A DNA stretch of 64,000 bases, taken from positions 2,840,368-2,904,367 of the forward strand of contig HG738138.1 of assembly GCA_000499405.2 (NCBI GenBank), given 5' to 3'. How positions within the stretch are numbered: position 1 is the stretch's first letter; every line of letters starts with the position of its first letter. Source of the DNA: Onchocerca volvulus (taxonomy: Eukaryota > Nematoda > Chromadorea > Rhabditida > Onchocercidae). Below are positions 27,333 to 40,061 of this stretch, one piece after another. Position numbers and translations under genes: made by a program. The notes beneath the pieces are model-generated. The model searched no databases. It was not told the origin of the DNA and was given only the letters and a program-made list of their open reading frames with translations.

Positions 27333-30300
27333 ATGGATGAATGGTGGACATTGGATGGTGGGCATACCTGGCGTTTAGTTGCGCAGGTTGTGGATGATGG
27401 TCGTGTTGCGTTCAATCGAGCATTTGTCCATCTGGAACCGTGGCAAATCGTCTCGTACACTTTATCCATTGCTTGTCTCTTCATTTGGCTGCAAAGACTG
27501 CTGAAAGCAGACCGTCCTCTTTCCACCCGTATTCGTGCTGCGGTACTTTTTCCGACAATTTACTTTCTTAAGTTTAAGAGGTCATGAATTTGATGTTTCC
27601 ATCAGATAAAAGCATGCTTATGTAAATTTATATTTCCAGATATTCTCCGCATTTCGCATGATACCATGGGTAAAGGTCCAAATAAAAGAAGAAATGGAAA
27701 AGGCAAGAAGAGATCTTGAAGAAACGATACATCAGTACGACAAGAAAAAAGTACGTTTGAAAAAATTACATATCGTGCTGTCCTGATGTTTCTATCATTG
27801 TATCACTTTGAAGTGTTTTAATTGATTCACGTGGAAATAAATAAGGAAAAATGAAGATAATGAAAGGTTCCTGAACTATTTATCTTGAAACATGTTTGAC
27901 ATTGTTTATATACTAGAGTTGTTCATGATCTTCTATTTCATGTGATATATTTTGCAGGAATTTTATAAGTTCTTGCCTGAGCATGGGCTTGCGAGTAGTA
28001 ATATAATTCATGAAGCAGAATTATATAAAACAATGAGTGAATTTTCTTTTTACGATGGTCGCGTTTCCGGAGTAATCTTTGCAGATGTTGATGAAGAACA
28101 CCGAGCATTACTGCAAAAAGTTAGCAAATAATTTCAGAATTGTTTGATTACTTCTTGATTTAAAATGAAATTCCTAATAAATTGGTTGTTTTTACAGATG
28201 TTTGAACTTTTCGCATATTCGGATCCTCTGTATCCTAATCTTTTTCCCGGCTGTCGGAAAATGGAAGCGGAAATTGTGCGCATCATTGCGTCACTTCTTC
28301 ACGGTGGTCCAGGTTCTTGTGGAACAGTTACTTCCAATGATACAGAAAGCAATATGTTGGCATGTTTTGGTGACTGTTTTTCTTCACTTTCCTGAAATCA
28401 GTGTTATATTAAATGTTTGAGGTCTTATTATTTTTTGTTATATTTGAGGAAGTATATATGTAATTTTTAGTTTTTTTTTTTTTTTTTTACACTGTGTAAT
28501 GTCGATGGTATCAATTCTCACATGATAGAGAAACGCAATTGTCAGAGTTCTAGACACTAAACTTTTTTTTTTGTTTTACTCAGTTTGAGTCCTTACTACT
28601 TAGCAGAGAGGCATAACTTAAAAACAGAAATATTTAGCGAAAAAGCATAATTGCCTTTAGATGTTCTGTGCAACTTGCTCCAACATTTCAGCTTATCGGA
28701 ATCGCGCGTTTGCTCGTGGGATCAGGCATCCAGAAATGTTGGTACCGGTAACTGCTCATGCTGCATTCGATAAAGCAGCGAAAGTATTACAAATGCGTAT
28801 TCGCCATATTTCCGTTGATAAAAACCACCGGGTTGATGTAGGTGCAATGAAACGCGCTATCAATAATGAAACTTGTATGGTATGTTTGTTATTCATAATT
28901 TTCTGAAATTCAGACCCATTGTTTTTCTGTCATGATTCAACAAATTTATATATATGTCTTGTATTTTACATGCTTATGTTTATGTTTCTAATTTATTTTG
29001 TTCTAGCTCGTAGCATCAGCTCCGAACTATTCATTTGGTACTATCGACAACATTGAAGCGATTTCTGAGGTCTTTTTGCATTCCTTGTGAAATTCTTGCA
29101 ATGCAGTAGTAAATGATTTAGGATATTGATTGTTCCTACTTTATACTTAAGTACAAATACCCATTCCAAATTATTCTTCTAGTTCATTTTCGCAGATCAG
29201 ATAAAGTGACTGAAGCTGTCCCTTATTATTATCATTTTGATTTTGATGAGAACTAATATTAACTGTTCATTAATTTAGTTCTTAATATATGATGCTTAAT
29301 TACTTCATAATTTCAAACCTTTGGAATACTAGTGGTTATTAATTTCAGCTGAGTCAACGATACGGCATTCCTTTGCATGTTGATGCGAGTCTTGGTGGTT
29401 TCATCCTGTCCATCATGGAACGATGTGATTTTGCAGTTAAATCGTTCGATTTTCGTGTACCCGGTGTTACATCGATTTCTTGTGATGTCCAAAAATATGG
29501 TTTTGCCCCGAATGGTAATTTAACTATTTCCTTATTTCTGCTTTTCACGACATTTCAAAATTTAAATAAATCATTTCTTACGTCCCAGTAGCTATTACTT
29601 TCACTGTATTTATCAGTTCATCACAAAAATTGTATCTATTAGGTACATCGCTGATATTGTACCGCGATTCCTCCTTACTTCATCACCAGTATTTTTGCAA
29701 CAGCGAATGGCCTGGTGGCATATATATGACACCTACCTTAGCTGGTAATAGAGATGGATGTGCAATAGCTTTAACATGGGCTACTTTACTTTACAACGGA
29801 AGACAAGGGTAAGTAAAAAGTTACTAGCTAGCCAGTAGCTGTTTATTTGTGTACGTTTCTGTAATCTATTGGAGAAATTTTTTTTTTCTTTCTTTTTTTG
29901 TGAAACCTGAAATCTTTCTTTTTTTATTATGGAGCCGTGATGATTTCACGTTAATTGTATGCCTTCATGTAATTGTGGTGTGCACATTTCCACTAACTTG
30001 ACGATGTGCTTGAATTATTCTACTCATCACATTCTATAAGTTCTTTGTGCCATATGACTGTTGATCCAGTTGATAACAAAGAAAACATCGGTCAAAGATT
30101 TTTTGGCAACTTTTCAGATTCTATAGTATAGGCTTAGTTTTGAATTTTAAGAATTATATAATTTATTTAAAAATTTTACTGTCTTTTTCTTCAGCTATAC
30201 AGAACGAATCGAGGCAATTATCAATACAGTGCGTGAAATACGAACCGGCATTGAAAAATGTCCGCACATGCAACTGTTATGTGAATCAGATGTTGCAACT

Positions 30301-30967
30301 GTTGTGTTTACGACGAGGGGTCTCAATGTTTACGCCTTAGCGGATCGTATGAATAAACTAGGATGGGTTTTGACTACTCTTCAGAATCCACCTGCGTAAG
30401 TAACTGTGATCAATTTTACCCAATTTACTGCATGAGTCAAAGAATCCAGATGTTCAAGTATTCTTTGCGGCTTTACAATTCAAAATCATTTCATTTCTAC
30501 TTTTATATTGTATTCTTCTAGAGTTAATGTATGTGTTACACTGAATCACACGAAATCAGGTGTTGTGGAAAATTTCATTCGCGAATTGAACATGGCATGC
30601 GAAGATCTTGTGTTAAATCCTGAATTCAGCCAACAGTCAAGAACTGCTGCGATCTATGGTCAGTATCATTTCAAAAAAAAAAAAAAAAATTCTTTTGATT
30701 TTTGAAGTTGATCGATAATCTTTTATCAGATAATAAATCATCTTTAATATTTTAGATGTTGAAGCATTACTGATATATATTAATTTCTCAGCTTTTCTTG
30801 CTATTTTATTCTTTGTGTATTGTTTTCTAGGTATGGTATCTGCTGTACCAGATCTGGTAGAGGAAGTTTCTCATATGTATCTTGATAGCTGCTATGCAAT
30901 GCCGTTACCACCAACTGGTCGTACATTGAGTTTTGAGGGACGGAAAAAAAGCCTCATTCCAGATTAA
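27333..30967 (+). CDS. Sphingosine-1-phosphate lyase family protein with altered cofactor-site motifs
   Basis: Exons 27333-27542, 27640-27750, 27958-28119, 28198-28369, 28692-28879, 29007-29069, 29349-29514, 29643-29808, 30195-30395, 30522-30658 and 30831-30967, all in phase, 570 residues. Layout matches the family: N-terminal lumenal part, one hydrophobic anchor (about residues 32-50), then the PLP type I fold. Landmarks: [25 protein letters not shown] (Asp314), [13 protein letters not shown] with the PLP lysine Lys351, and [16 protein letters not shown]. The family enzyme splits sphingosine-1-phosphate into a fatty aldehyde and phosphoethanolamine at the ER. Oddities: the phosphate-binding TSGGTES loop reads TSNDTES (206-212), the His before the lysine is Gln350, and the residue after AP is Asn rather than Lys. 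It could be a divergent paralogue (C. elegans has spl-1, spl-2 and spl-3) or a catalytically weak or inactive one. Confidence 0.92.
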
Positions 30968-31567
30968 ATTACATTATCGATTTTTAAAAATAAGTGGAAT
31001 ATACTCCAGGAACATCGCAGCGATAGCGAAATAATTTTAAATTAGGAAATGAGATTAAGAGAATGTAATTACATTTTATCGTCACTATATGTGGATCATC
31101 ATTTTATGCTATCATTTGTGGCGAGATTTTCAAAATTTTCTGTAGATATACTGCAAATGGAAATTGGGAGCAGTAATATCTTGGAATCAGTATTTATAGA
31201 TCTTCTCATCATCAGATGATTGTCCCACCTTAACGATCAACTTCAAGGTTTAGGTTGTATTATTTTATCCCTTATCAATTTTCAATACTGCTTTTCCCCT
31301 TTTTCTCATAAACTGATAATTTAGGCATGAAACATAGAGATTTCGTTTCATTTTTTCTTTTGCCTTATCATTTGTGACATGCACTGCTTAATTTGTTTAA
31401 AATTATTTAAATTTTAATTAGAGTGATTATGTTTTGTTTTTTGCACAAAATATCATTAATCGGATGGAGAATTTCCTTGAATTTTAGATCTTCCATTTAT
31501 GTTTCACATGTTTTAAAAAATTTGAAATTTGATTTCTGATTCTGAGATGCATATTATTCGATATCCA

Positions 31568-31610
<43 letters not shown>

Positions 31611-32685
31611 CACATTGGATATACCAGTTAAATCATTTCATAATTCTCTTACATCTTATTTGGTGGTTTATCACAAAAACCATGTGGGGTACTTATTTCC
31701 GTTTGCCCACCTGTTCGTATATATGTTTTTCAGAATTTCTGGTAGAGATGAAATGAAATGATCGACTCTGAGTCATCCACTTTAGTCGAAGAACAATCCC
31801 ATTTTAGTATAGTTACGTTGATCTGCTTGTGAACTGTCTTTAGCCAAGTAGTGTAATTATATCTAAACATTACTTTGAAAAGGCATGTTAGATGCCAAAA
31901 CGTTAAGAAGAGTAGATATGATCATACTGTTTCAGTTGAAACTATTTCCCGATTTTTATTTGAACATTTTACATTGGTCAATTTCTTAATGTGGAAATTG
32001 TAATTCTTCGAACTTCAAATATCATAATTTGTGTATATTTCAATTAGTTTCTGATGAAATTCTGTTAGATTTATTGTTTTTTTAAAGAATTTATTAAATT
32101 GCGGAAGTTTCTGGAAAAGATATTCCTCACTGATATTATTATAGTTTATATATGACTGCTAGCTTGGCATATGTATAGTTTTTTTTTTTTAAGGTACGCT
32201 GTGCTCATGGTAATTTTAGATTTAACGACAAAATGTACTTTATTTCTTAATATGATTTTCATGTTTGCAGTCCTTACTTTGCGAAATTTTCATTATACTC
32301 GAGTAAAAAATTTAGCTACGTTCAGTTCATTTACTAATTTGCTGCATATAACAGAAATGTCTGTTTTGAATATATTGGTTATGAAATATGCTATTATTCA
32401 TACTAGCCGCTTGTTGAGTTTTCTGGCTTATTTTGTGATTTCGGCCTAAAATTTACTTATTCGCTTTGCCTCAGAAGTGGGATTATTCGTTTATAACGAT
32501 TGGGCCCAAACTTAATCGTCCAAAACAACTTCGCTCTGCTATTGGAAATATCACTGAGGTCGATGATGTATTTTCGCATGCATAATTGAAGGAAGTTGAG
32601 TAATATTTCAGCTAGATGGTTGTAATTATTGATTGGTAGATTTCACTTCAATGTGGTACTTGCTGTTTCTTAATAGCAGTGACAT

Positions 32686-32771
32686 TTTATACTGAAGGAA
32701 GAATTTTTCTATAAATCGAGTTTAATGATATTTTATATTGAAGGAAGAATTTTTCTACAAGTAGAGTTTAT
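32686..32771. repeat. Tandem duplication of about 44 bp
   Basis: ATTTTATA(C/T)TGAAGGAAG followed by AATTTTTCTA(T/C)AA and (A/T)CGAGTTTA-like sequence occurs twice head to tail with a few substitutions. Confidence 0.8.
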
Positions 32772-33176
32772 GTTCAAATATATAACCTTTAGTTCAGATT
32801 GCGCATGAAGTTTTTGACCGCACTTGTTTTGCTTTAGTTAATACTGTTTATAAATAATGGGGATTTTTTTTTAATGATATCAGATTTGTTCATGTTTTGA
32901 GTAATATACCACTGTTTATTCCTTTCAATATGTAAATCCTCGTTCTCATGAGATTTAAGCGATTTCCTTAAAATTCTTGTCCAAATTCAATAATTTTGAT
33001 AATCGTGGTTTTAGATTGTAAATAAGTTAAATTATGTGAGAACTGGTGACAATTACGCAGCATTTCTTGGGTAATTTTTCCGATTCTAATGTTGCATTGG
33101 CATTTGCAAGGAAATTTTCCCTATGTCGGCACAAAAAGATTTTTTATTAGCAACGAGCGCGATACGTAATAACCTG

Positions 33177-33221
33177 AAAACTTGAATCATAGATTGATTT
33201 AAAATCTATGATTCAGGTTTT
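33177..33221. repeat. Near-perfect hairpin
   Basis: Inverted repeat with 19-bp arms: AAAACTTGAATCATAGATT pairs with AATCTATGATTCAGGTTTT with one mismatch and a short A/T loop. It lies just upstream of the small membrane-protein gene. Confidence 0.8.
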
Positions 33222-33291
33222 CAAGCAATTAAAAAAAACTAACATTAACAGCTATGATTATTTTCCAGATTAACGATAGTGCGATGTTCAT

Positions 33292-34058
33292 ATGGATTTA
33301 TTGCTAGCATTTTATGCAGCGGCAGCTGTTCTTTTCGTACTTTTAACCCTTTTTATAATCATTTTGCTTATCCTCAGTTGTTTTCATATCCTCAGGTGAT
33401 TTTGCTGAAATTTATTTTTTAATCTTTTTTTGAATCTTAAAGGGATCGGCAGAATGTTTAAAAAAATAAGGTTTTTTTTAAAAACTGTATGTTTTGTTCA
33501 TGAATATTATATATTTTTCCTGGACTTTTCACTCATTTTCTTTACATATACACCTGTATATCATATTCAGGAATCATAGGCTTACGTGGAAAAGCTCAGT
33601 CAGTTCGTCGAATCTGGTACCCAGATCGTTGGATATGGCGTTCGATGGCGTTATCGAACAGGTAATATTTTTATGTATTAGCTGATTGACGTAAAAATCA
33701 TTTTGAAAAGTTATTATTAATTGAGTTTCACTGCTTGAATTATGAAAATAAAACAACCATACTACCAAAATTAAATATAGGAAGTCATAGTATTAATATA
33801 AAAGAAGTCAAGAACTTTCAGATTGATGTAGACCGGATAATAAGTCGTCGTCAGGAAAGAATAGCAGAATCTGTCGAAAAAACTAATAAAAACGAAGATC
33901 GTACGAATCCATTAGAACATATTGATAATGATACGGCAACAGTACTTGCTGTAGATCAGTTGTTAGACACTTCTTTTCTTATATCCGATGAGGAACTTGC
34001 CTGCTATGCACCACCTGTTGATATGAAAATTGTTGGTGCTCGCAGAGATCATGTTTGA
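33292..34058 (+). CDS. Small single-pass membrane protein, unknown function
   Basis: Exons 33292-33395, 33571-33661 and 33822-34058 (TGA), all GT/AG and in phase, 143 residues. The first 35 residues are a strong hydrophobic segment (begins MDLLLAFYAAAAVLFVLL), a signal anchor or uncleaved signal. The rest is hydrophilic: a basic/serine stretch (WKSSVSSSNLVPRSLD), then a charged, likely helical tail (DVDRIISRRQERIAESVEK) and an acidic segment (DTSFLISDEELACYAPP). I do not recognise a family. An acceptor (TTTTCCAG) ends at 33268, so trans-splicing 24 bases before the ATG is possible. Gene reality is supported by phase agreement across three exons and protein-like composition. Confidence 0.65.
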
Positions 34059-37000
34059 GGGTACGGGTTTTACTTTAATGTTTACATTCGCTTAATTTAC
34101 TTTCAAAACCAAAGCAGATCAATTCAGAAAAGAAAGCCGATTCAGTAGATCAAATTTGACTTGTTATCAATGAGAAGTTATTTGCTACTTTTGTTAAGTT
34201 AATTTGCTGCTTTTGCTACTTCACCGTCTTCCTTGTACTTTTTTTTCTGAGATATATTTGTAACAAATCCATGTTTATTATAGAGAAGGACTTTCGAAAT
34301 TTCGTAAGATAAATGCATGATACCATTTTTGATCTTTTCATCCTTACTTGATCAATGAATATTTTATAGATATCACTGTAAGATATGTAGATCAAAACCT
34401 TTTTTTGGTTGTTCTGCTATTAACATTTCGATAGGTTTGTTTGGAAAGTTTTCAGTCGAATAACAATCGCATATCATTTATTGGTTTGTATAGATGTACA
34501 TAATTGGTGGATACTTATGTCTTTAATTTTGAAATAAATCGAATCGCTAATCTTATCATAAATTTAGACTTGGAAAGTTCATGTATTGTGGAGATGATTA
34601 CTACGATAATGCCAAAATGTAATTTGCTTGTCCTCAATTTCAGAAAGATATTATTACGCGTAATTAAGGCAAGTAATTTTAGGAATTGCTCAACGAATAA
34701 GTAGAGATTAAAATAGTTAGAGGAAGAAATCTGGTGGCTGCATTGTATTGGTTGTGTAATTCTGGTTAATCTTGATGATATACACTGCTGATCACGCTGG
34801 TGGACCATATTTGAGAAATTATGAAAGCATCTTTAGCAAGGGTTTTGTAACAATGGTTGTATCATAATAAGATCTGAAAATTTCTTTTTAGATAAGCAGA
34901 AGTGAGACTGACATATTCAGCAGTATGAAGTCGCATCACTTATAGTGTGTACGCTATTCTAGATGAATATATAAATCTTCTTTTTTAAATTTTTTAAAAA
35001 TTCTCTTAAAAGAGAATTTCATGTTTCTCCAACCATTCGTTTGTTTTTTTCGATACCGTTAATATATATCTTGTCTAGCTCTGAAATTAATTGTCTAGCT
35101 TTGAAATTAATAATTTTTAAATCTAAACGATTATCGAATATCAGACTGAAATTACATTTGTAATTAGGATCGTTAACATGCAAGAAATCTTCGGAATATT
35201 GGCAAGTTTTTTTTGGAATGTTTTACACTTTTCAAAAGAAAAGTTTTTACTGCACGGATAAGTTCAATATTATTATCAAAATTCACATCTACTGAATGTT
35301 TTCTAGTGAATATCGCCCATTAGGATAGAATTCTCAGATCTGATACCCGTTTATTAGTTGTGACTAAATCAAAGAATGCAAATGTTTCAAACTTTATTCA
35401 TGTTTTGTTTAAATAAGATTCTAAGACTTGCAAAATAAGATTCTGTTGCATAAATCAAAATGTATAAGCTTATAAACAATATGAATTACATATTTTGTAA
35501 AATAGTATGGCACGTTGAAATAAATTGTTTCAAATTTTTAAAAAACCTAATTTTTTAAGAACTATAGGATAAATAGAATAAAAAAAAGTATTGCAGAGGA
35601 TAATAAAATAAGACCGCAGCTATGTTTTTATGATACGGAATGGATTTTCGTGATTTCATATGTTGACTGTAACTATAATGTAAAAAGAACTCAAGAATTT
35701 TCGGATAAATTTTATAAAGGTATAATTTCTCTTTCTTAATGATGAATAGACGATTTTCAACAATTTGATATTAACAATCATAAAATTATATCTAAATTTA
35801 ATCGATGATGAATTAATTCTACAGTAATAATTTGTTGATGTCTATTGCACAGGAGGAATGCTTCATACTGTAGCAAACAAGTGAATATTTTTTGATCAAT
35901 TTCGTCAGTAAATTTTGCAACCTTTGATCATTGTTATCAGTTTTATGACATGATATTTTACAAAACTCTGATAAAAATTTTATGGAGTAATATAAATGTA
36001 ATATTCTCAAAATATTGTGTCAAATAAGAAAGCATTGTATGGCGTCATTAATTGCTTTTAAAATGCATAATTCAGAAACTTATATACTACATCTAGTACT
36101 GAAAATACTAAAAATCGGTCAAAAAAAAAATTTTGCACTAATAAAATACAGAATTTTGAAACTAGAAGAAATTTGCAAAATTCTATGTCTATAATTTTCG
36201 GTAAACAAACTTGAAAGCATTTTTTAGTATGGTTGGCATTTCCCTGAGCTTACAAATTATATTTAAAAAATCCTAAATATAATATTACAATGGAAAACTA
36301 CACATTTTTGAAAAAAAAAAGGTTTAGTAAGAAATTTCAGAGCTTTCCAACAAATACCTGAACAAAAATAACAATTATAATAGCGAGAAGGAAGTGAAAT
36401 ATTCTAATGTCGATTACGAATTGTAAGGATTCATCAATGAAATGCATCCAAAAAACTTGGCTGAATTTCGCTCGATATACAAGGTTCTAATTGATTACAA
36501 ACTAAGATTAATCATCGAATTCAAAATAATAATTTAAACAAAAATAGAAAGAGCTGATAAGATTTGTCAGTTGTCTGGTTCAAAATATTGTTCAGTACTT
36601 ATCTTTAACACAATAACTTTCCCACTGAATTATTTGAAGCTGATTAGAGGCAATAACTTTACGATTAAAAATAATGAGAGGAGTTGGATTATATAACTGG
36701 TACAGCTCTTCAATGAGATTTTAAATTACGAACAATTCTTTAATACAACTATTCTATCCAAAGATGAAGAGCAGACAGTAATACGTTCAAAAATTTGATG
36801 TAATAGAAAAAAAAAAGAAATGAATTATCAAATTGGACAAAAAGCTGAAACTTATTTATTTTCACATTTTAATCTTTTTCTTTCGTCTTCATCTTCTCTT
36901 AAGTTAACAGTTAGCAAATCTTCTATGCATGAATGACATCAGTTGAAAAAAGAAAAAAAAAGAAAAAAAAATAATAAATAAATTTAAACGAAAAAATTTT

Positions 37001-37927
37001 CGACTAATATCTGGCATCGAACACATAATCAAATCTGGTGACAAGCAAATAAATTGAATATGCCTTTTATTGATTACCATAAATTAATTTTATATGCCAG
37101 AAATGTCATAAATAACTTATTTCTTATATTGAGTACTATTTCATATCGCATGAATATTTTTGGAGAAATGAAGCAAATCAGATTTATCTAATCATTCCTA
37201 TGATAAGCACTAATATAAAACTGGTGTAAACATCAGTGTTAAATGTATTATTTTCATTTAAATGTAAATTTAAAAGAATTATCTTAACATAGGTAACTAT
37301 ACGAAATTTATTTGTTTACCATGCTTAGGTAGGTTTGAACTACGAATGTTTAGTTGGATGATAAATTAAAATAAAATAATTTCATGAATGACTTAATGAG
37401 ATTCTCCCAAAAAGCTACTGTGTTCATGTTCGATCTGAAAATCATATCACTCATACTGTTAAATGATATTCTACTCAAATAAATACTGCAGGTAGCATTT
37501 ATTAATATAAGTAAAGTGGAAAATAACTTCTCTTCGGAGTAGAAGTTTATGATAATTGTTTGCAAACTTAGCCTGCTTTTGAAGAAATATCTTTCAAAAA
37601 AATACTCTTCCTTACACTCGTAGTCCTTCATTAGCAATGATAGCGTGATTGTAATAATGATAAAATGATGAATAAAGTGAACGAAGTATGATAAAATATG
37701 GATGGAATGAATTGTGTTGAACCTATATTGCAATAATCGCTTCCTTTACAATAATATGCTTCTCCTGCAATAATCGATGAATTTCATATTTTTCTTTTTT
37801 AAATATCATCATAACGAAGAATTTTAATTTTACATTTTTTTTTAATTTCAATTTTCGAAATTTGCATTCAGATTTTTAAAATTTCAAAATTTTATCTAAT
37901 TTATTCGAAAAAATAGTACTTCAAATA
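34059..37927. other. Intergenic, no convincing gene
   Basis: About 3.9 kb, very A/T-rich. A 19-bp tandem duplication (TTGTCTAGCT(C/T)TGAAATTAA, 35071-35110) and a small palindrome near 35003-35020 (ATTCTCTTAAAAGAGAAT) are visible. Open frames such as 37350-37733 on the minus strand are low-complexity Ile/Phe/Ser runs. Confidence 0.5.
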
Positions 37928-38117
37928 TTGTCGGAAAATTCCGAAAGATGGTTTATTATAAGTAAGGAATGTTAAAATTTAAGGTGAAAGGAATTTTCAT
38001 AATGGACCAACAAGGATAAACATGTTTATTGTTTTGGCGTGAAACATGTTTACTTTTCTGTTAATTGTTTGGACGTTTCTTGCTTATAATAAATCATCTT
38101 TCGGAATTTTCCAACAA
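37928..38117. mobile_element. MITE-like element with 39-bp terminal inverted repeats
   Basis: The left end 37928-37966 (TTGTCGGAAAATTCCGAAAG...) and the right end 38079-38117 (...CTTTCGGAATTTTCCAACAA) are reverse complements with 3 mismatches in 39. The 190-bp element has no coding capacity. Its interior holds two ATAAACATGTTT/GAAACATGTTTAC motifs in opposite orientation. No clean target-site duplication was identified (AAATA occurs at 37923-37927 and again at 38121-38125, three bases beyond the right end). It lies 11 bp beyond the modelled stop of the cysteine-rich gene, so probably in its 3' UTR. Confidence 0.8.
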
Positions 38118-38128
38118 AACAAATAAAA

Positions 38129-38569
38129 TTAAAATTTATATTTAAGTGAATGTCTTAGCAGACTAATAGATATAATATTTCCTGAGATTGCACAAAACTC
38201 TAAAAATATGCCCTTTGCTATATTTATTACTTTATTCAATTTTTTTTTTTTTTTTAAGAAATTCTTTAAAGCTTTAAAAGCTTTTTTTCACTTCCATTGA
38301 CATTTTCCAAATATATAATCGCTAAAAAAAAAGAATAATAATCGATAAGATTTAAAAAAAAAAAAAAAAAATTATGAAAGTACCTGTAACTTTCTCATTC
38401 TGTGCCCAATATAATCGTATTTCAAATGTCTTTCTTTTCATACTGCCATCTTCTTCATTTTCATTCGTACAACCTTTCATTATCAGATCATGCTCTAGAA
38501 ATTTTCGAAAAAAATTGTACTTTTTGAACTTAAACTTTGGAATTTCAAAATCCAAACTTTCTTATAAAA

Positions 38570-38601
<32 letters not shown>

Positions 38602-40061
38602 ATGAAATTTCTAACAAATACTGAGTAAATTCATCCTGCACTATTAAACTGAATAAATCTTTGTGATATCATTTATGCATTCCTTTTCAAATTAAATATT
38701 GAAATTAGCCATAATCAAGATTATCTGATCAATATAGTTATTGGAAAAATAGATACGATTTTTATTATGTAGAAAGTTTCCTGAAAGAAACTTATGATAT
38801 CATCAGATCTGCTCAGTTCCATTTAAATGGAACCAATGTTCAAAAATACTCCAAGAGTTACAAATATTGACATCAAAAAAAAAAAAAAAAAAATGTCAAT
38901 TAATCATTTTTATCGTTCAAAAAATTTCTTTTCTCTTTAGTTTAGTGATGCTTGAAATTTTTAACAATTTTAAATGATATCACTCACTCTCAGTCAGCTA
39001 CTTCCCTTCAATCTTCTACGAAAGATTTAGCTATTTTTGCTCAAAAATTATCTTTCTAAGGGAATAATAATAATACTTCTGCTCTTCGTGAGAAATAACA
39101 AAAGCATGAAATGACGAAGTTTGCTAGTTAAAATATTCGCCTTTTACAATTATCATTGATTTGAATAAGAAGAAAAAAAAAAAGTTTTTTTTTGCAATTA
39201 TTTTGATAAAAAAAATAGGATAAAAAAGTGAAAGAAAAGAAAGAAAGGAGCAACGAAATAGAAAGATAAAAATTCGAAATTATGGATAATATTTGAAATA
39301 GAATATTAATGGACAAACTTCTTTGCCACTTCCTCAATTTCATTTTAAAAGCAATCGTTTTTCTTTGAATTGAAAGAAAAAAAAAATAAATAAAAGTGCT
39401 ACTAACTTTTATCGATAAGTTTAAAGCAGGAACCACGGCAGCATACGGTACCGGTTTCACAATTTTCCATATCTCTACCCATACAAGTGTAACATGCATT
39501 TGTACCATCTTTTACCGTACAATTAACCACTGTTTCAAGTGCATTATTTGTTTCTTAAATATCTTTTTTCTTTTTTTCTTTAATTAGAAGAAAAATTTTT
39601 AATTTAAATTAATTTTAATTTTTGTAATTCAAAATAATATACTCATCACTAGCTACTACCATTATTTATCCATTGGCTGAATTTGCTTAAAATTTGCGTA
39701 GCATGATAAAATTATTCAATATCATCAATTTGCTATAATTAGGCAAAACAATGTTAATTATCAGTTAATTATTCATCATTTATTCGAAAATTTCGAATAG
39801 ATTATTTAAAATGAGGAGAAGGGAGAGAGATTAAAAAGAAATTCTTCATTTGTAGAAGAAAAATGAATCTTTCAGATTTTAAAAAGTTTTATGTGAGATT
39901 ATTTTTGAAAAATTTATATTTTTTAAGAAAAATCAATTTGTAAGTTTAGTCTTTGCTATATACTAGTTTTTAAAATTCGATAAAAAAAAAAATTCATACT
40001 AGTAACACTCACCCAAGTAAAACAGGATGAAAAGGCCAACATGAAGAATTTCCAATTGCAT
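38129..40061 (-). CDS. Small secreted cysteine-rich protein (Ly6/three-finger-like pattern)
   Basis: Exons 40061-40013, 39553-39407, 38494-38384 and 38199-38129 join in phase, 125 residues. The ATG follows an acceptor (TTTCTTTAG) by 2 bases, suggesting trans-splicing. Residues 1-16 (MQLEILHVGLFILFYL) form a signal peptide. The mature part has a dense cysteine pattern: VVNC, NACYTCMGRD, ENCETGTVCCRGSCFKLID, then KGC in the third exon and FC in the last. CxxC, C, CC and C spacing recalls nematode Ly6/activin-receptor-like ectodomains, but I cannot name a family. The last exon (ends SLKYKF) is the weakest part: its length is short and a different 3' exon is possible. No long open frame marks this gene; it is visible only through splice sites and cysteines. 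Confidence 0.6.

Larger units (their letters stand above)
30968..33291. other. Intergenic, with one orphan exon-like frame
   Basis: About 2.3 kb downstream of the lyase gene. It is A/T-rich with a long poly-T tract at 31579-31610. One plus-strand piece at 32474-32584 follows a good acceptor (GCTTTGCCTCAG) and reads KWDYSFITIGPKLNRPKQLR and onward, ending in TGA-free frame until TAA at 32582. It has no partner exon that could be placed. Confidence 0.4.

Noticed and set aside
36409..36481. Plus-strand frame with two cysteines (MSITNCKDSSMKCIQK)
   Set aside because: One isolated short piece with no partner exon; a weak donor is the only support.
37350..37733. 127-codon open frame on the minus strand
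   Set aside because: Low-complexity Ile/Phe/Ser/His sequence typical of A/T-rich non-coding DNA, with no supporting splice context or domain.
39128..39508. 126-codon open frame on the minus strand
   Set aside because: Its first part is in a different frame from the true cysteine-rich exon at 39407-39553; the rest is intron poly-T/A sequence.
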